From Campylobacter sp. LR291e (GTDB lineage: Bacteria; Campylobacterota; Campylobacteria; Campylobacterales; Campylobacteraceae), in assembly GCF_008633915.1 (NCBI RefSeq), contig NZ_VJNV01000035.1, positions 62,001 to 126,000 on the forward strand: DNA of 64,000 nt, written 5' to 3'. The position numbers and the translations under genes were made by a program. Positions within the stretch are counted from its first letter, which is position 1; every line of letters begins with the position of its first letter. This document shows, one piece after another, positions 44,160 to 54,082 of this stretch. The notes under the pieces are model-generated. The model ran no database searches, was not told the origin of the DNA, and saw nothing but the letters and a program-made list of their open reading frames with translations.

Positions 44160-45044
44160 TTATTTAAGCTTTATCTCACCATAAGAACCGATTTTTAAAA
44201 AGCCATCATTTTGCACATCAACCTTTATAGCATAAACTAAATTCTTTCTCTCATCCTTACTCATAATAGTCTTTGGCGTAAACTCAGCCTTAGATGATAT
44301 CCAAGTAATAACGCCCTTATATTCTTTATACTCATTGCCATAATCACTAAATACCCTAATCTCATCACCCAGCTTAATTCTCGTTAAATCAGTATCAATC
44401 AAATAAGCCTTTAAACGTATAATTTTAATATCTGCTATCTTAAAAATAGCCCTTTGTGCGTTACTAAGCTCGCCTTCATAAGCGTATTTTTCAAGTACAA
44501 CCCCATCAATTGGTGCTTTTATCAAACTTTTTTCAATCCTATCTTGCAAAATTTCAATTTGAGTTTTACTTTCTTCAATTTGTGCCATTAAGCTATTATT
44601 AAAAAGAGTCATACTAGAAAGTTTAGCATCTAAGTCCTTGCTTAAAATTTCAAACTCACTAGTCGCATCATCAAGGGATTTTTGAGTGCTAGAATTTGCA
44701 CTTACAAGCCTACTTTGCCTTAATTTTTCGCGATTAGCCTTTTTGATTTGTTCTCTTAAGGGGGCTAGTTCTTTGTCAATATTGTATTTTTTATTTTCTA
44801 AAACTACAATTTCACTTTCTAAACGTTTTATTTCAAGCCTTAACTGCGTATTGTCAATATTTCCTACCAACTCGCCCTTTTTTAACTCATCGCCTTCTTT
44901 AAAGTTTAACTTTTCTATTATCCCACTAATCTCAGAACTTACCAAAATCTCATCGCTTTCAAAGATACCCATTGCATCAAAATCTGTATCTAAACTACAA
45001 GACATAAAAAATAAAGCTATTAAAGAAAACAAAAAATTTTTCAT
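44160..45044 (-). CDS. HlyD-family membrane-fusion lipoprotein
   Basis: Periplasmic adaptor of 294 residues. Signal sequence with a lipobox ending in Cys16 (LIALFFMSC) predicts an inner-membrane lipoprotein. A biotinyl-lipoyl-like half (SGIIEKLNFKEGDELKKGELVG, about 40-62) is separated by a coiled-coil hairpin (75-165) from the second half (LIKAPIDGVVLEKYAYEGEL, about 170-190) and a beta-barrel domain. It bridges the ABC-2 permeases to the TolC-like channel encoded upstream. Confidence 0.92.
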   Translation of the reverse strand: MKNFLFSLIALFFMSCSLDTDFDAMGIFESDEILVSSEISGIIEKLNFKEGDELKKGELVGNIDNTQLRLEIKRLESEIVVLENKKYNIDKELAPLREQIKKANREKLRQSRLVSANSSTQKSLDDATSEFEILSKDLDAKLSSMTLFNNSLMAQIEESKTQIEILQDRIEKSLIKAPIDGVVLEKYAYEGELSNAQRAIFKIADIKIIRLKAYLIDTDLTRIKLGDEIRVFSDYGNEYKEYKGVITWISSKAEFTPKTIMSKDERKNLVYAIKVDVQNDGFLKIGSYGEIKLK

Positions 45045-45045
45045 T

Positions 45046-46353
45046 TTAATTCCTTAAATTCCACTCATTTACAAGCTGTTTTATTTGATAAATAATAGAT
45101 AAAAATTGAATTTGCCTATAACTTCTTTGAAGTTTAGCAATATAAAATTGATTAACATCGCTTAAAAAATCATTAATGCTTAAAACTCCATTTAAAAATT
45201 TTGCCTTAGAATTTAATACGATTTTTTCTTGCAAAGCTATTATTTCATCATCTTGGCTAAGTTGAAAAATAAGGCTTTTGGCTGTTTTGATATTTGAATT
45301 TAAGGAAATTTTAGCATTTAAATAAAATTCATCTTCTAGTGAGCCTATTTGAAGTTGTTCTTTGCGAATTAACTCATCTTGTTGATATTTTGAGTAAAGA
45401 TTGCTAAAATCCCAAGTAAATCTAAGTCCTACTATATAAAAACTATCGGTCCCATTTTTTAGCATATTAAGACCAGGATTTCCATACCCTCCTTGTACAA
45501 AGGCATCAACATAGGGCAAACTTTTAGAAAGTTCAAGTTTTTTTTGAGTTTGTGCTTCTTCTTTTCTTAGATAAAAATAATCAAGCTCAGGTCTTTTGCT
45601 AAAAATATTACCCCTTGAATTTTCAAAATCAAACTCAAATTTAAAAAGTTCTTCCTTACAATTTTCAAAACTAGGTATTTCTAAATTAAAATCTTTTAAG
45701 CCTATAAGACGGCTTAGGGTATCATTTGCGATATCTTTTTGACTTTGCAAATTCTGCTTATCTTGCTTTGCGTTTAAAAGTTCTATTGAAATTTTATCCA
45801 CATTATCCTTTAAAGCAACGCCATTTTTATACCTTGAAAGCATATTTTCATAATCTTTTTGCAAATCATTAATATAAATTTCATTTTGTTTTAATTGTTC
45901 ATCAAACAATAAAGAACTAAAAAAGGCATTTATAACACTTTCTTGCACCTTATAAAGCTCATTTTGCACACTTGCCTTTGAAACAGCATTTGATGCCCTT
46001 TGCAATGCCTTATTTGCCCATGCACTTCCTGAGTCAATTATAGGCAAGGAAAGTTCAGCTGCAACTTGATATTGAGTTTTATCAATTGGTTCATATAGTG
46101 GGCTACTAACCCCTAAAAATCTAGCATCAGTTACTTCATTTTGATGAGTAAATTTGCCTGTAAATTTAAGGCGAGGCACGAAGGTAAGATTGATTTTATC
46201 AAGGCTAAGATTAAGGGCTTGTTCAAGCAGTGCAGTATTTTTATGTAAAGGATAATATACCCTTGCTTTTTGAATGCAAGTTTCAAGGCTTAAATTTTCA
46301 AACTCACTAGCAAAAAAAGGCACACATAAACAAAGTAAAAATAATCTTATCAT
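45046..46353 (-). CDS. TolC-family outer-membrane efflux protein
   Basis: Trimeric outer-membrane channel protein of 435 residues with a signal peptide (1-15, MIRLFLLCLCVPFFA). The OEP repeats are helical (LETCIQKARVYYPLHKN start, QKDIANDTLSRLIGL, QQDELIRKEQLQIGSL) and there is a beta-strand region near AELSLPIIDSGSAWANK. It is first of the six exporter genes. The start follows a run of nine Ts after the tal stop and lacks a good ribosome binding site, so expression may depend on read-through from tal. Confidence 0.92.
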   Translation of the reverse strand: MIRLFLLCLCVPFFASEFENLSLETCIQKARVYYPLHKNTALLEQALNLSLDKINLTFVPRLKFTGKFTHQNEVTDARFLGVSSPLYEPIDKTQYQVAAELSLPIIDSGSAWANKALQRASNAVSKASVQNELYKVQESVINAFFSSLLFDEQLKQNEIYINDLQKDYENMLSRYKNGVALKDNVDKISIELLNAKQDKQNLQSQKDIANDTLSRLIGLKDFNLEIPSFENCKEELFKFEFDFENSRGNIFSKRPELDYFYLRKEEAQTQKKLELSKSLPYVDAFVQGGYGNPGLNMLKNGTDSFYIVGLRFTWDFSNLYSKYQQDELIRKEQLQIGSLEDEFYLNAKISLNSNIKTAKSLIFQLSQDDEIIALQEKIVLNSKAKFLNGVLSINDFLSDVNQFYIAKLQRSYRQIQFLSIIYQIKQLVNEWNLRN

Positions 46354-46362
46354 AAAAAAAAA

Positions 46363-47313
46363 TTACCAAAGTGCTTTTAAAATATCCTCAAAGGCCAAGC
46401 AAAATTGATTTAAGCCATCATCAAGTAAAAATTTATCTACTTCTTCTTTTTTGTCAGGGCTAATTAATAAATTTAATTCCTTGTAAAGTTCATCATTATA
46501 CAAAGGCTTTTTAAAATTAAATTCACCCTTAAAGGCATGAATGCTTTCAAGTGGGGCAGTATTTATAGCATTATCAAAAAGCAATTCTTTAATATAATAA
46601 TCCTTAGCTAAATCATCACCCTTAACACCTGTACTAGCAAAAAGTGCCCTAATATTTGATTCTTTATTTCTTTCAATTAAATTATAAGCTAAATTCGCGT
46701 TTAAAATGCCTATTTTATCATTTTTTAAAAGTCTATCAAAGCGACTTACAAAAATACTTATAACTCCTTGTGGGGCTCTTAATCTTGGATTTTGTTTGCG
46801 AAATTCTTTTAAGCCTAAATTTAGCGCGTCAAAGCATTCTTGGCATTGTTTTGTTGAAAATATCAAGGTAGCATTGACATTAATGCCTATTTTCATAAGT
46901 TCATACATAACCTCGTAGCTATTTTTAGTAGCTGGAATTTTCATCATTACATTATCTTTTGCAATCACGCTATATAAACGTTTTGCCTCGGCTAAACTCA
47001 AACTTGTATTATCATGCAATCTTGGGTCAATCTCCAAACTTATAAAGCCATCATCATTTTGAAAAAATTTATAAGCTAGTTTATCGGCCGCCTTTTTAAT
47101 ATCAGCAATGGCAAGTTCTTCATAAAGTTCCTTTGCCTTTTTTACCTTTGATTTTGCTATTTTATCCTTATAAATGCTCGAATTTAAAATGGCTTGTTTA
47201 AAAATAGCAGGATTTGAAGTAGCCCCATTAATCCCCCTATTTAACAAGTTTAAAAATTCATTATCTAAAAAACTATGTTCTATAAAATCACACCACAAAG
47301 AAAATTTACTCAT
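46363..47313 (-). CDS. tal: Transaldolase
   Basis: Pentose-phosphate enzyme exchanging a dihydroxyacetone unit between sugar phosphates. The 316 residues belong to the TalB-like long group; GINGATSNPAIFKQAI is the N-terminal signature, and the Schiff-base lysine is in NVMMKIPATKNSYE. It overlaps serB by 4 nt. Synteny with cheW-serB-tal is as in C. jejuni. Confidence 0.94.
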   Translation of the reverse strand: MSKFSLWCDFIEHSFLDNEFLNLLNRGINGATSNPAIFKQAILNSSIYKDKIAKSKVKKAKELYEELAIADIKKAADKLAYKFFQNDDGFISLEIDPRLHDNTSLSLAEAKRLYSVIAKDNVMMKIPATKNSYEVMYELMKIGINVNATLIFSTKQCQECFDALNLGLKEFRKQNPRLRAPQGVISIFVSRFDRLLKNDKIGILNANLAYNLIERNKESNIRALFASTGVKGDDLAKDYYIKELLFDNAINTAPLESIHAFKGEFNFKKPLYNDELYKELNLLISPDKKEEVDKFLLDDGLNQFCLAFEDILKALW

Positions 47314-47936
47314 TTTATAAGCCTTATTAATTCTTTTAAATCTTTATTGTCTACGCAAATATCAGCCTTTTCTTTAAGTATGGCCTTTGCACAAAAGGCT
47401 ATTTTTAAACCACACTCTTCAAACATTGCTAAATCATTTGCCCCATCGCCCACACAAGCTACCTCGCTAGAATTTAATTTTAAAAAATTTTTCATAGCCC
47501 TAATCATTAAACCCTTTGAATTTGAAAACATCATCTCACCACCAACAAGACCTGTTAAAAAGCCATCTTTATGGTGTAAATAATTTGCAAAGCCAAGATT
47601 AAAATTTAATTTTTTCATAGCAGGGTCAATTCCTTCGTGAAAGCCACCACTTAAAACTAAGCTTAAAATATTTTTAGAAGTTAAATACGCAAGAAGTTCA
47701 TTTGCCCCATTCATTAAAGGCAAATTCTGCCCAAGTTCAAGCACCTTTTCATAAGGCATTCCCTTTAATAAAGAAACCCTCTTTGTAAGACTTTCAAAAA
47801 AGTCAAATTCACCATTCATTGCCTTATGAGTGATAAGTTTTACCTCATCACCCACTCCATAGGCACCGGCGAAAATATCTATAGTTTCGCCATCCATTAA
47901 GGTAGAGTCAAAATCAAAAACACAAAGCTTTATCAT
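47310..47936 (-). CDS. serB: Phosphoserine phosphatase
   Basis: Last step of serine synthesis. HAD-family protein of 208 residues: DFDSTLMDGE (nucleophile Asp in DxDxT), SLVLSGGFHEG (motif II) and VGDGANDLAMFEE (motif IV). It has no N-terminal ACT domain. Its ATG overlaps the cheW stop by 1 nt. Confidence 0.95.
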   Translation of the reverse strand: MIKLCVFDFDSTLMDGETIDIFAGAYGVGDEVKLITHKAMNGEFDFFESLTKRVSLLKGMPYEKVLELGQNLPLMNGANELLAYLTSKNILSLVLSGGFHEGIDPAMKKLNFNLGFANYLHHKDGFLTGLVGGEMMFSNSKGLMIRAMKNFLKLNSSEVACVGDGANDLAMFEECGLKIAFCAKAILKEKADICVDNKDLKELIRLIK

Positions 47937-48454
47937 TAAAACTCACGCTTTAATAAAGCTTCTACCTTTAAAATTGTAAGTATGCTATCATCTCTTTTAC
48001 CGATACCATATATCATACCCTTATCCCTAAGTAAAGTTTCAGGTGGCGGGTCAATCCTGCTTTTATGAATTTTAATAGCCTCTGTTAGTCTATCTATAAC
48101 AAAACCAGCACTTCCTCTAATGCCTATTGAGGTAGTATCACCTCTAAGCACTATATAACGAGTTTGTGAAGTAATCTTAGAAGTACCAAGATTAAAACGT
48201 TGTGCTAAGTCAACCAAAGGCATTACATTACCACGCATATTAAAAACGCCCAAAACATAGCTAGGGACCCCGGGAACCCTAGTATATTCAATAGGCTTAA
48301 TAATCTCTTGTATATTTAAGATAGGAATAGCATATTCTTCATCACCAACAATAAAGCCTACAAGTTGGACAATATCATCATCTCCTTGCTCTGTAGGACC
48401 TACAATTTGAGACTTTTGCTTTTGCAAAATTTGTTCTAATTTTTCATTTGCCAT
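47936..48454 (-). CDS. cheW: Chemotaxis coupling protein CheW
   Basis: Scaffold linking chemoreceptors to CheA. The 172-residue CheW domain carries QLVGFIVGDEEYAIPILNIQEIIKP, VPGVPSYVLGVFNMRGNVMPLVDL and a C-terminal GMIYGIGKRDDSILTILKVE. AGGATAAG precedes the ATG. Third gene of the cheV-cheA-cheW cluster. Confidence 0.96.
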   Translation of the reverse strand: MANEKLEQILQKQKSQIVGPTEQGDDDIVQLVGFIVGDEEYAIPILNIQEIIKPIEYTRVPGVPSYVLGVFNMRGNVMPLVDLAQRFNLGTSKITSQTRYIVLRGDTTSIGIRGSAGFVIDRLTEAIKIHKSRIDPPPETLLRDKGMIYGIGKRDDSILTILKVEALLKREF

Positions 48455-48458
48455 TGTC

Positions 48459-50774
48459 TTATCCTAATTTCAAATTTTTTCTAACCACATTTTCCAAATA
48501 TTCAGGAGAATAAGGTTTAGTAATATATTCTGTCATACCAACTTCAACACCTCTTAATCTATCAGTTTTACTTGTCCTTGAAGTAACTGCAATCAATGGT
48601 AAGTAGCGATATTTAGAATATTTTCTAATCTCACCAGCCAAGGTATAACCATCCATCTTAGGCATTTCAATATCAATTAACACAGCATCAATATCATGTT
48701 CACCTGATTTAATAACATTTAAGGCCTCAACGCCGTTAGTTGCTTCAATCAAACTAATGCCAACTGGTTCTAAAGCCTTTTGCATTAAAGTTCTATCCAT
48801 CTTAGAATCGTCAACTACTAACACCTTGTAATCTGCTGGTTTTTCTTTTGGCTTCTTAGCATTTGATTCAATTTGTGCCTTAATATCTACCTTAATTTCT
48901 TTGGCCATATCCATCATGGCAGCTATATCTACGATTAAGGTAATTCTACCATCACCTCTCATTGTAGCCCCTGCAATACCTCTAATATTTTGCAAGTAAT
49001 CGCCCATTGACTTAATAACGATTTCTTCTTGACCCACCAAGGTATCAACGATAATTCCAAGCTTATTTTCAGCAATAGCTACAACTACAACATAAGTTTT
49101 ATCTTCGCTTTCAAGCACTTGTTTAACGCCAAATACATCAGAAAGTCTAACAAGAGAAAGCACCTCGTCTCTTAGACGCAATACATTCTTACCCTCAATA
49201 GTATAAATATCATCAACAGGCACACGCACGGTTTCTACAACACTGCTTAATGGAATAGCATAATATTCTTCTTGAGTTCCAACAAGCAAGGATTGAATAA
49301 TAGCTAAGGTAAGTGGAATTCTAAGTTTAAATATACTTCCCTTTCCAACCTCACTATCAATCTCAATGGCTCCATTAAGCTTTTCAATATTTGTTTTTAC
49401 AACATCCATTCCAACACCACGTCCAGAAACATTTGTCACCTTAACAGCTGTTGAAAAACCAGGCTTAAATACTAAAGCAAAGGCTTCTTTATCATTCATC
49501 TGATCAGCTTCTTTTTTGGTAATCAAATTCTTTTCCATAGCCTTCATTTTAAGAGCTGTTGCATCAAGTCCCTTACCATCATCAGTAATTTCTATAATGA
49601 TATGATTACCTTCATTATATGCCTTAAGTTTAACAACGCCTCTTTCAGGTTTGCCATTTGCTAAACGAGTAGCAGGTTCTTCAACCCCATGGTCGCAAGA
49701 ATTTCTAATCATGTGCATAATAGGGTCGCCTATTTCTTCGATAATTGACTTATCAAGCTCAGTTTCTTCACCTGAAATTTCAAGTTCTATTTGCTTTCCA
49801 AGCTCACGGCTTAAATCGCGTACAACACGAGGGAATTTATTAAATACCTTAGCAACAGGCTGCATTCTTGTTTTCATAACAGCAAGTTGTACATCAGTAG
49901 TAATAGTACTTAAACTTGCTACTACTTGATTTAATTCTTCAAGGAATTTCTCACCCTCATATCTTTCTTCAGTATCATCATAAATTTTTATCAAGCGATT
50001 CTTGCCTAAAACAAGCTCTCCAACCAAATTCATTAAATGGTCAAGCCTTTTTACTTCAACGCGTATGGTTTGATCCATCGAACCAGAACCCCCACCTGAA
50101 GCAGGTACCTTTTTATCATCAGCCCCACTTGCCTTTACTTGTGGTGTAGATTTAGGAGTAGCTGGCTTAGACGTAGCCTCGCTTTTTTTCCTTTCACGTC
50201 TTGCTTGGTCTTCTGCCTTTCTAACCTTTAAAAGTCTTTCAATCTCTGCTTCAACTTCTGAATCACTTAACTGATTAACATCAACTTCTTCTTCATTGCT
50301 TGTAGCAGGACTTTCTTCTTTTTTAACTTCTTCTTTAGGAGCTTCTGATGCAGGTGCAACTTCTTCTTTACCAGGAATTTCTTCCCCTTCTGAAATAGCA
50401 GTAAGTCTAGTACAAATTGGTTCTATATCCATTCCAATAGCTGTATCACTACCATTATCGCGTATAGAATTTAATAAGGTTTTCATCTTATCAACTGATT
50501 CTAAAACCACATCCATAATATCAGGTGTTATTTTTAAATCCCCATGTCTTGCTTTATTTAAAACATCTTCCATATGGTGAGTTAATTTAGTTAAAACATC
50601 AAAATTTAAAAAGCTTGATGAACCCTTAACTGTATGTGCAACACGGAAAATTCTATTTAATAACTCTAAATCCTCCGGACTATTTTCCAAATCCACTAAA
50701 TCATGGTCGATTTGCTCAACTAGTTCAAAAGCCTCGACCAAAAAGTCTTCTAGTATTTCTTGCATATCTTCCAT
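48459..50774 (-). CDS. cheA: Chemotaxis histidine kinase CheA with C-terminal receiver domain
   Basis: Hybrid kinase of 771 residues. P1 phosphotransfer domain has the phospho-accepting His47 (VAHTVKGSS). A charged, Pro/Ala/Glu-rich linker (125-235) stands where a CheY-binding P2 would be. Dimerisation P3 (about 240-300), ATPase P4 (NSCDHGVEEP, DDGKGLD, GRGVGMDVV), CheW-like P5 (500-640) and a receiver domain (about 648-770, KVLVVDDSK, phospho-Asp in LIDIEMPKMDG) follow. CheA-receiver fusions are normal for Campylobacter. The start follows AGGGGTAAAAA. Confidence 0.97.
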   Translation of the reverse strand: MEDMQEILEDFLVEAFELVEQIDHDLVDLENSPEDLELLNRIFRVAHTVKGSSSFLNFDVLTKLTHHMEDVLNKARHGDLKITPDIMDVVLESVDKMKTLLNSIRDNGSDTAIGMDIEPICTRLTAISEGEEIPGKEEVAPASEAPKEEVKKEESPATSNEEEVDVNQLSDSEVEAEIERLLKVRKAEDQARRERKKSEATSKPATPKSTPQVKASGADDKKVPASGGGSGSMDQTIRVEVKRLDHLMNLVGELVLGKNRLIKIYDDTEERYEGEKFLEELNQVVASLSTITTDVQLAVMKTRMQPVAKVFNKFPRVVRDLSRELGKQIELEISGEETELDKSIIEEIGDPIMHMIRNSCDHGVEEPATRLANGKPERGVVKLKAYNEGNHIIIEITDDGKGLDATALKMKAMEKNLITKKEADQMNDKEAFALVFKPGFSTAVKVTNVSGRGVGMDVVKTNIEKLNGAIEIDSEVGKGSIFKLRIPLTLAIIQSLLVGTQEEYYAIPLSSVVETVRVPVDDIYTIEGKNVLRLRDEVLSLVRLSDVFGVKQVLESEDKTYVVVVAIAENKLGIIVDTLVGQEEIVIKSMGDYLQNIRGIAGATMRGDGRITLIVDIAAMMDMAKEIKVDIKAQIESNAKKPKEKPADYKVLVVDDSKMDRTLMQKALEPVGISLIEATNGVEALNVIKSGEHDIDAVLIDIEMPKMDGYTLAGEIRKYSKYRYLPLIAVTSRTSKTDRLRGVEVGMTEYITKPYSPEYLENVVRKNLKLG

Positions 50775-50777
50775 TTT

Positions 50778-51734
50778 TTACCCCTGTGTTTGAGTTTGGC
50801 TTTTTTTCAAGATGCGAGAAATTTCATTGAAAAAGCTACTTGCATTAAATTTAACCAAATAACCTTCTCCTCCTGCTTCTTGAACGCCTTTCTCATTCAT
50901 AAATTCATTTGATAAAGAAGAATTAAAGACTATAGGAATATTCTTAAATCTTGCATCTTCTTTAATCCTTGCTGCAAAGTGAAAGCCGTCCATTTGTGGC
51001 ATTTCAACATCACTTATAATTATCCTTAAATTATCAGTTAAAGAATCGCCATAAATTTGACTTAATTCTTCTAATTTATTAATCCCTTCTACGCCATCCT
51101 TTGCCTCGATAACTTGAAGACCCATTTTTTGCATCATATCCCTTACACGTTTTCTAGCTGTTAAGCTATCATCAAGGATAAGGGTAAGTCCACTAAATTT
51201 TTCTATCTTATCGTATTCTACTTCGGTTTTAGGCGTATAAATTCCTAAATCCTCAACCACACTTTCAAGGTCTAAAATAAGTAAAACCTCATCATCTTCA
51301 ATGCGAGTAACACCTGTTATTTTACCCTTATCAAGTGCACCTGAACCTGTAGAAAAACTTGCTGGTTCTATATCTTTCCAGTTAATTCTACGAATTCTTT
51401 TAGCTTCATGCACTATAAAGCCTATTAGTATATTGCTAAATTCAGTAATAATTACCCTAGGTTTTAAGGTAGCACTTTCTGGCTCAGTGATTTGCATCCA
51501 TTTAGCAAGATTAACAACAGGAATCACCACGCCACGAAGGTCAAAAATCCCTTCTATATAGTCTGGAACGCCCGGAAGTTCTGTCAAGGTTGGAATTTTA
51601 ATGATTTCTCTTACTTTAGAAACATTGATCCCATAAATTCCTTCATACACCTTGTCAGCACTTTGCTTAAAGATACGAAAATCGACAAGCTCCATTTCAT
51701 TCGAACCCGTTTTCACGATTTGCTCATCAAACAT
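50778..51734 (-). CDS. cheV: Chemotaxis protein CheV (CheW-receiver)
   Basis: The 318 residues combine an N-terminal CheW-like domain (about 10-165, GVPDYIEGIFDLRGVVIPVVNL) and a receiver domain (about 185-310, LILDDSLTARKRVRDM, phospho-Asp in IISDVEMPQMDGFHF, Lys in YLVKF). It couples receptors and probably buffers phosphate from CheA. It overlaps the metallophosphatase gene upstream by 8 nt. AAGGTG precedes the ATG. Confidence 0.95.
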   Translation of the reverse strand: MFDEQIVKTGSNEMELVDFRIFKQSADKVYEGIYGINVSKVREIIKIPTLTELPGVPDYIEGIFDLRGVVIPVVNLAKWMQITEPESATLKPRVIITEFSNILIGFIVHEAKRIRRINWKDIEPASFSTGSGALDKGKITGVTRIEDDEVLLILDLESVVEDLGIYTPKTEVEYDKIEKFSGLTLILDDSLTARKRVRDMMQKMGLQVIEAKDGVEGINKLEELSQIYGDSLTDNLRIIISDVEMPQMDGFHFAARIKEDARFKNIPIVFNSSLSNEFMNEKGVQEAGGEGYLVKFNASSFFNEISRILKKSQTQTQG

Positions 51735-52473
51735 TTGACACCTTCTGTTCTTGAAATTTAATTTCTTGGTTATATTCTACTACAAAAAAACTTCTCTTAT
51801 GTGCAAAAGTAGAAAGATTAAAATATTTATATTCTTTTTCCTTTAAAATAAAATTTTGATGATAATGCCCTTCTACTACCCAAATGCCTGAAACTCCATA
51901 TTTTAAATATCTTTTTTGTGCTAAATTTTTAAAATTTTCTATCTTATAAAAAAGGTTTTTTTCCCTTTGTTTTATTAGAATTTTATCAAAAAATATGTGT
52001 TTGCTAAATTCGTTAAATATGTTTAAAAAGCTTAGTAAAGTATGATTTCTTAACTGTTTTAAGATAAATTGTACAAATGGATTTAAAAAAATGTCCCCGT
52101 GTGCTAGAAAAATTTCTTCTTTTTTAACTTTACTTATATGCAAAATAGCCTTGATAGGTTGGTCCTTTATGCTAAAAATTTTAACCCTTTTAAATAAGGA
52201 AGAAAGATTAAAATCATGATTGCCCTCTATGTAAACAATCTCCATTTTGTCGCAAAGTTCTTCAAGTAGATTAATATAAGGCTTTGCAAATTCCCAAGAT
52301 GCCTTTATTTCGCCAACTAAGACATCAAAGATATCGCCCATTAATATAAGTTGAGTGGTATGTAATTTATCAGTTTTTAAGGCTTGTAAAAATTCCCAAA
52401 ATCCCTTTCTTTGTGTATTTTCATGTGCATCAGCTACTAAAAAAGCACCCTTTTTTAAGACAATTTCTTGCAA
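51727..52473 (-). CDS. LpxH-like metallophosphoesterase (Cj0286c-type)
   Basis: Calcineurin-like phosphoesterase of 248 residues with the dinuclear metal motifs VADAHEN (D-x-H), MGDIFD, EGNHDFN, LAHGD and VEGHYH. Adjacent to lpxB, it may be the UDP-2,3-diacylglucosamine pyrophosphatase of lipid A synthesis. The sequence is diverged from E. coli LpxH, so the substrate is inferred. It starts with TTG one base after the greA stop and overlaps cheV. Confidence 0.82.
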   Translation of the reverse strand: MQEIVLKKGAFLVADAHENTQRKGFWEFLQALKTDKLHTTQLILMGDIFDVLVGEIKASWEFAKPYINLLEELCDKMEIVYIEGNHDFNLSSLFKRVKIFSIKDQPIKAILHISKVKKEEIFLAHGDIFLNPFVQFILKQLRNHTLLSFLNIFNEFSKHIFFDKILIKQREKNLFYKIENFKNLAQKRYLKYGVSGIWVVEGHYHQNFILKEKEYKYFNLSTFAHKRSFFVVEYNQEIKFQEQKVSNV

Positions 52474-52474
52474 A

Positions 52475-52960
52475 TTAAAACTTTAAAGGCTCATAACTTA
52501 TAGAAACTATCTCAAATTCACTCTCACCCTTAGGTAAAACAACCTTAAATTCATCGCCTTCTTCCTTACCAAGCATAGCCCTAGCAATAGGAGAAGCAAT
52601 GGAAATATAGCCTTTTTCTAAATTTCCTTCGCAAATTCCAACTAGGGTATATTTGCTTTCTTTTTCTGTATTTAAGTCCATTATAACAACAGTTGAACCA
52701 AATTTTACCTTATCATGTTCATAACTTCCAGGGTCAATTACTTGAGCGGTTGATAAAATATGAGAAAGTTCTTTGATTCTACCTTCAATCAAGCCTTGTT
52801 TTTCTCTTGCTGCGTGGTATTCAGCATTTTCTTTTAAATCACCATGACTTCTTGCGGTATCAATTTCCTTAACCACTTGTGGACGTTGATTTGTCTTTAA
52901 ATCTTCTAGCTCACTTACTACTTTATCGTAACCAAATTGACTCATAGGTTCTTTTTTCAT
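52475..52960 (-). CDS. greA: Transcription elongation factor GreA
   Basis: Rescues backtracked RNA polymerase. The 161 residues show an N-terminal coiled coil with the acidic tip ([20 protein letters not shown], about 32-51) and the FKBP-like C-terminal domain ([20 protein letters not shown]). AAAGGAT lies 5 nt before the chosen ATG, making it preferable to the Met at codon 6. Confidence 0.97.
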   Translation of the reverse strand: MKKEPMSQFGYDKVVSELEDLKTNQRPQVVKEIDTARSHGDLKENAEYHAAREKQGLIEGRIKELSHILSTAQVIDPGSYEHDKVKFGSTVVIMDLNTEKESKYTLVGICEGNLEKGYISIASPIARAMLGKEEGDEFKVVLPKGESEFEIVSISYEPLKF

Positions 52961-52963
52961 TAT

Positions 52964-54082
52964 CTATCCTTTAACTCCATTAAGCATTTTTGCCAAATTT
53001 GACGCACTACCAAATTTTAAATACTCTTTTAAAAATGAAACTTTATCAAAAAAATCTTTATAATCATATTTAAGATAGGCTGAATATAAATTTTTTACAT
53101 TTACACTTTCTTGTATAAATTCAGGGTGCACCACGCCCTTATTTGCAAAGGTACAAAATATATTTGCCAAGCCTATATAATTAAGCTTTACAAAGCATCT
53201 TGCTAAAAAAATATCCAAGACCTTTGCCTTGTAAGCTAATACAAAAGGCGTTTGTATTAAAGCTGCCTCAAGGGTAGCCGTGCCACTGCAAATAAAGGCA
53301 AAATCGGCTTTTTTTAGCACTTGTGGGGTATTGTAAACTACATTAAAACCACTAATATCTCCATAAATTTCAAGCTTATTTAGCTTAAATTCTGGTACGC
53401 AAAGAAGTTTTGTTCCTTTGAAATTTCTAGCTAAATCCTTAAAAATAGGCATTAAACGTTTAATTTCTGAATTTCTAGACCCTGGCAAAAAGGCTATAAT
53501 CTTTTCATCATCCTTTTTTGCAAGTAAATTTTCTTTATCCTTGTCGCTTTTAATGTCTTTTATCTCATCTAAAAGAGGGTGACCCACATAGGTACTTTTT
53601 GAAAAAAATTGATTATCAAAGGGTAGTATTGAGGCTAGCTTATCAAAATGAGACTCTATAATAGGAATTCTTCCCTTTTTCCAAGCCCAAACCTGAGGCA
53701 ATATATAATAAATTCGCTTTGTCTTTGAATTTGCTTTTTTTAAAGCCTTTGCAAGTGGTATATTAAAGGCTGGTGAGTCAATAAACAAAACACAATTTAA
53801 GCTAAGATTTTTTTCATATTCTAAGATAAAACTTACAAGTTTTTTAATAGCCATTTTTGCCTTAAAAATTAAGGGTAAAATTTCAACAAAACCCATAGCA
53901 CTAAATTCATGCGAACTATAAAAAGGCTTGTTTTCTAGCTTAAATTCATCACATAATTTTTCATCAAAAATTCCATATAATTCAAATTCCCCATAGCTGT
54001 TTTTATACGCGTTTAAAAGTTCTTTTAAATGTAAATTTGCAGATGCTTCTAAAGCACAAACAAGGAATTTTTTTTTAGACAT
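52964..54082 (-). CDS. lpxB: Lipid-A-disaccharide synthase
   Basis: GT19 enzyme joining UDP-2,3-diacylglucosamine and lipid [19 protein letters not shown] near the N-terminus, [29 protein letters not shown] and [21 protein letters not shown] are family motifs. The 372-residue form from ATG 54082 is preferred over a TTG six codons upstream. It overlaps prfA by 8 nt. In C. jejuni a different gene (peb3) precedes lpxB, so this junction is rearranged. Confidence 0.94.
   Translation of the reverse strand: MSKKKFLVCALEASANLHLKELLNAYKNSYGEFELYGIFDEKLCDEFKLENKPFYSSHEFSAMGFVEILPLIFKAKMAIKKLVSFILEYEKNLSLNCVLFIDSPAFNIPLAKALKKANSKTKRIYYILPQVWAWKKGRIPIIESHFDKLASILPFDNQFFSKSTYVGHPLLDEIKDIKSDKDKENLLAKKDDEKIIAFLPGSRNSEIKRLMPIFKDLARNFKGTKLLCVPEFKLNKLEIYGDISGFNVVYNTPQVLKKADFAFICSGTATLEAALIQTPFVLAYKAKVLDIFLARCFVKLNYIGLANIFCTFANKGVVHPEFIQESVNVKNLYSAYLKYDYKDFFDKVSFLKEYLKFGSASNLAKMLNGVKG

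Noticed and set aside
50296-50580. Plus-strand open frame inside cheA
   Set aside because: Antisense of the CheA linker; codon pattern and lack of ribosome binding site do not support a gene.
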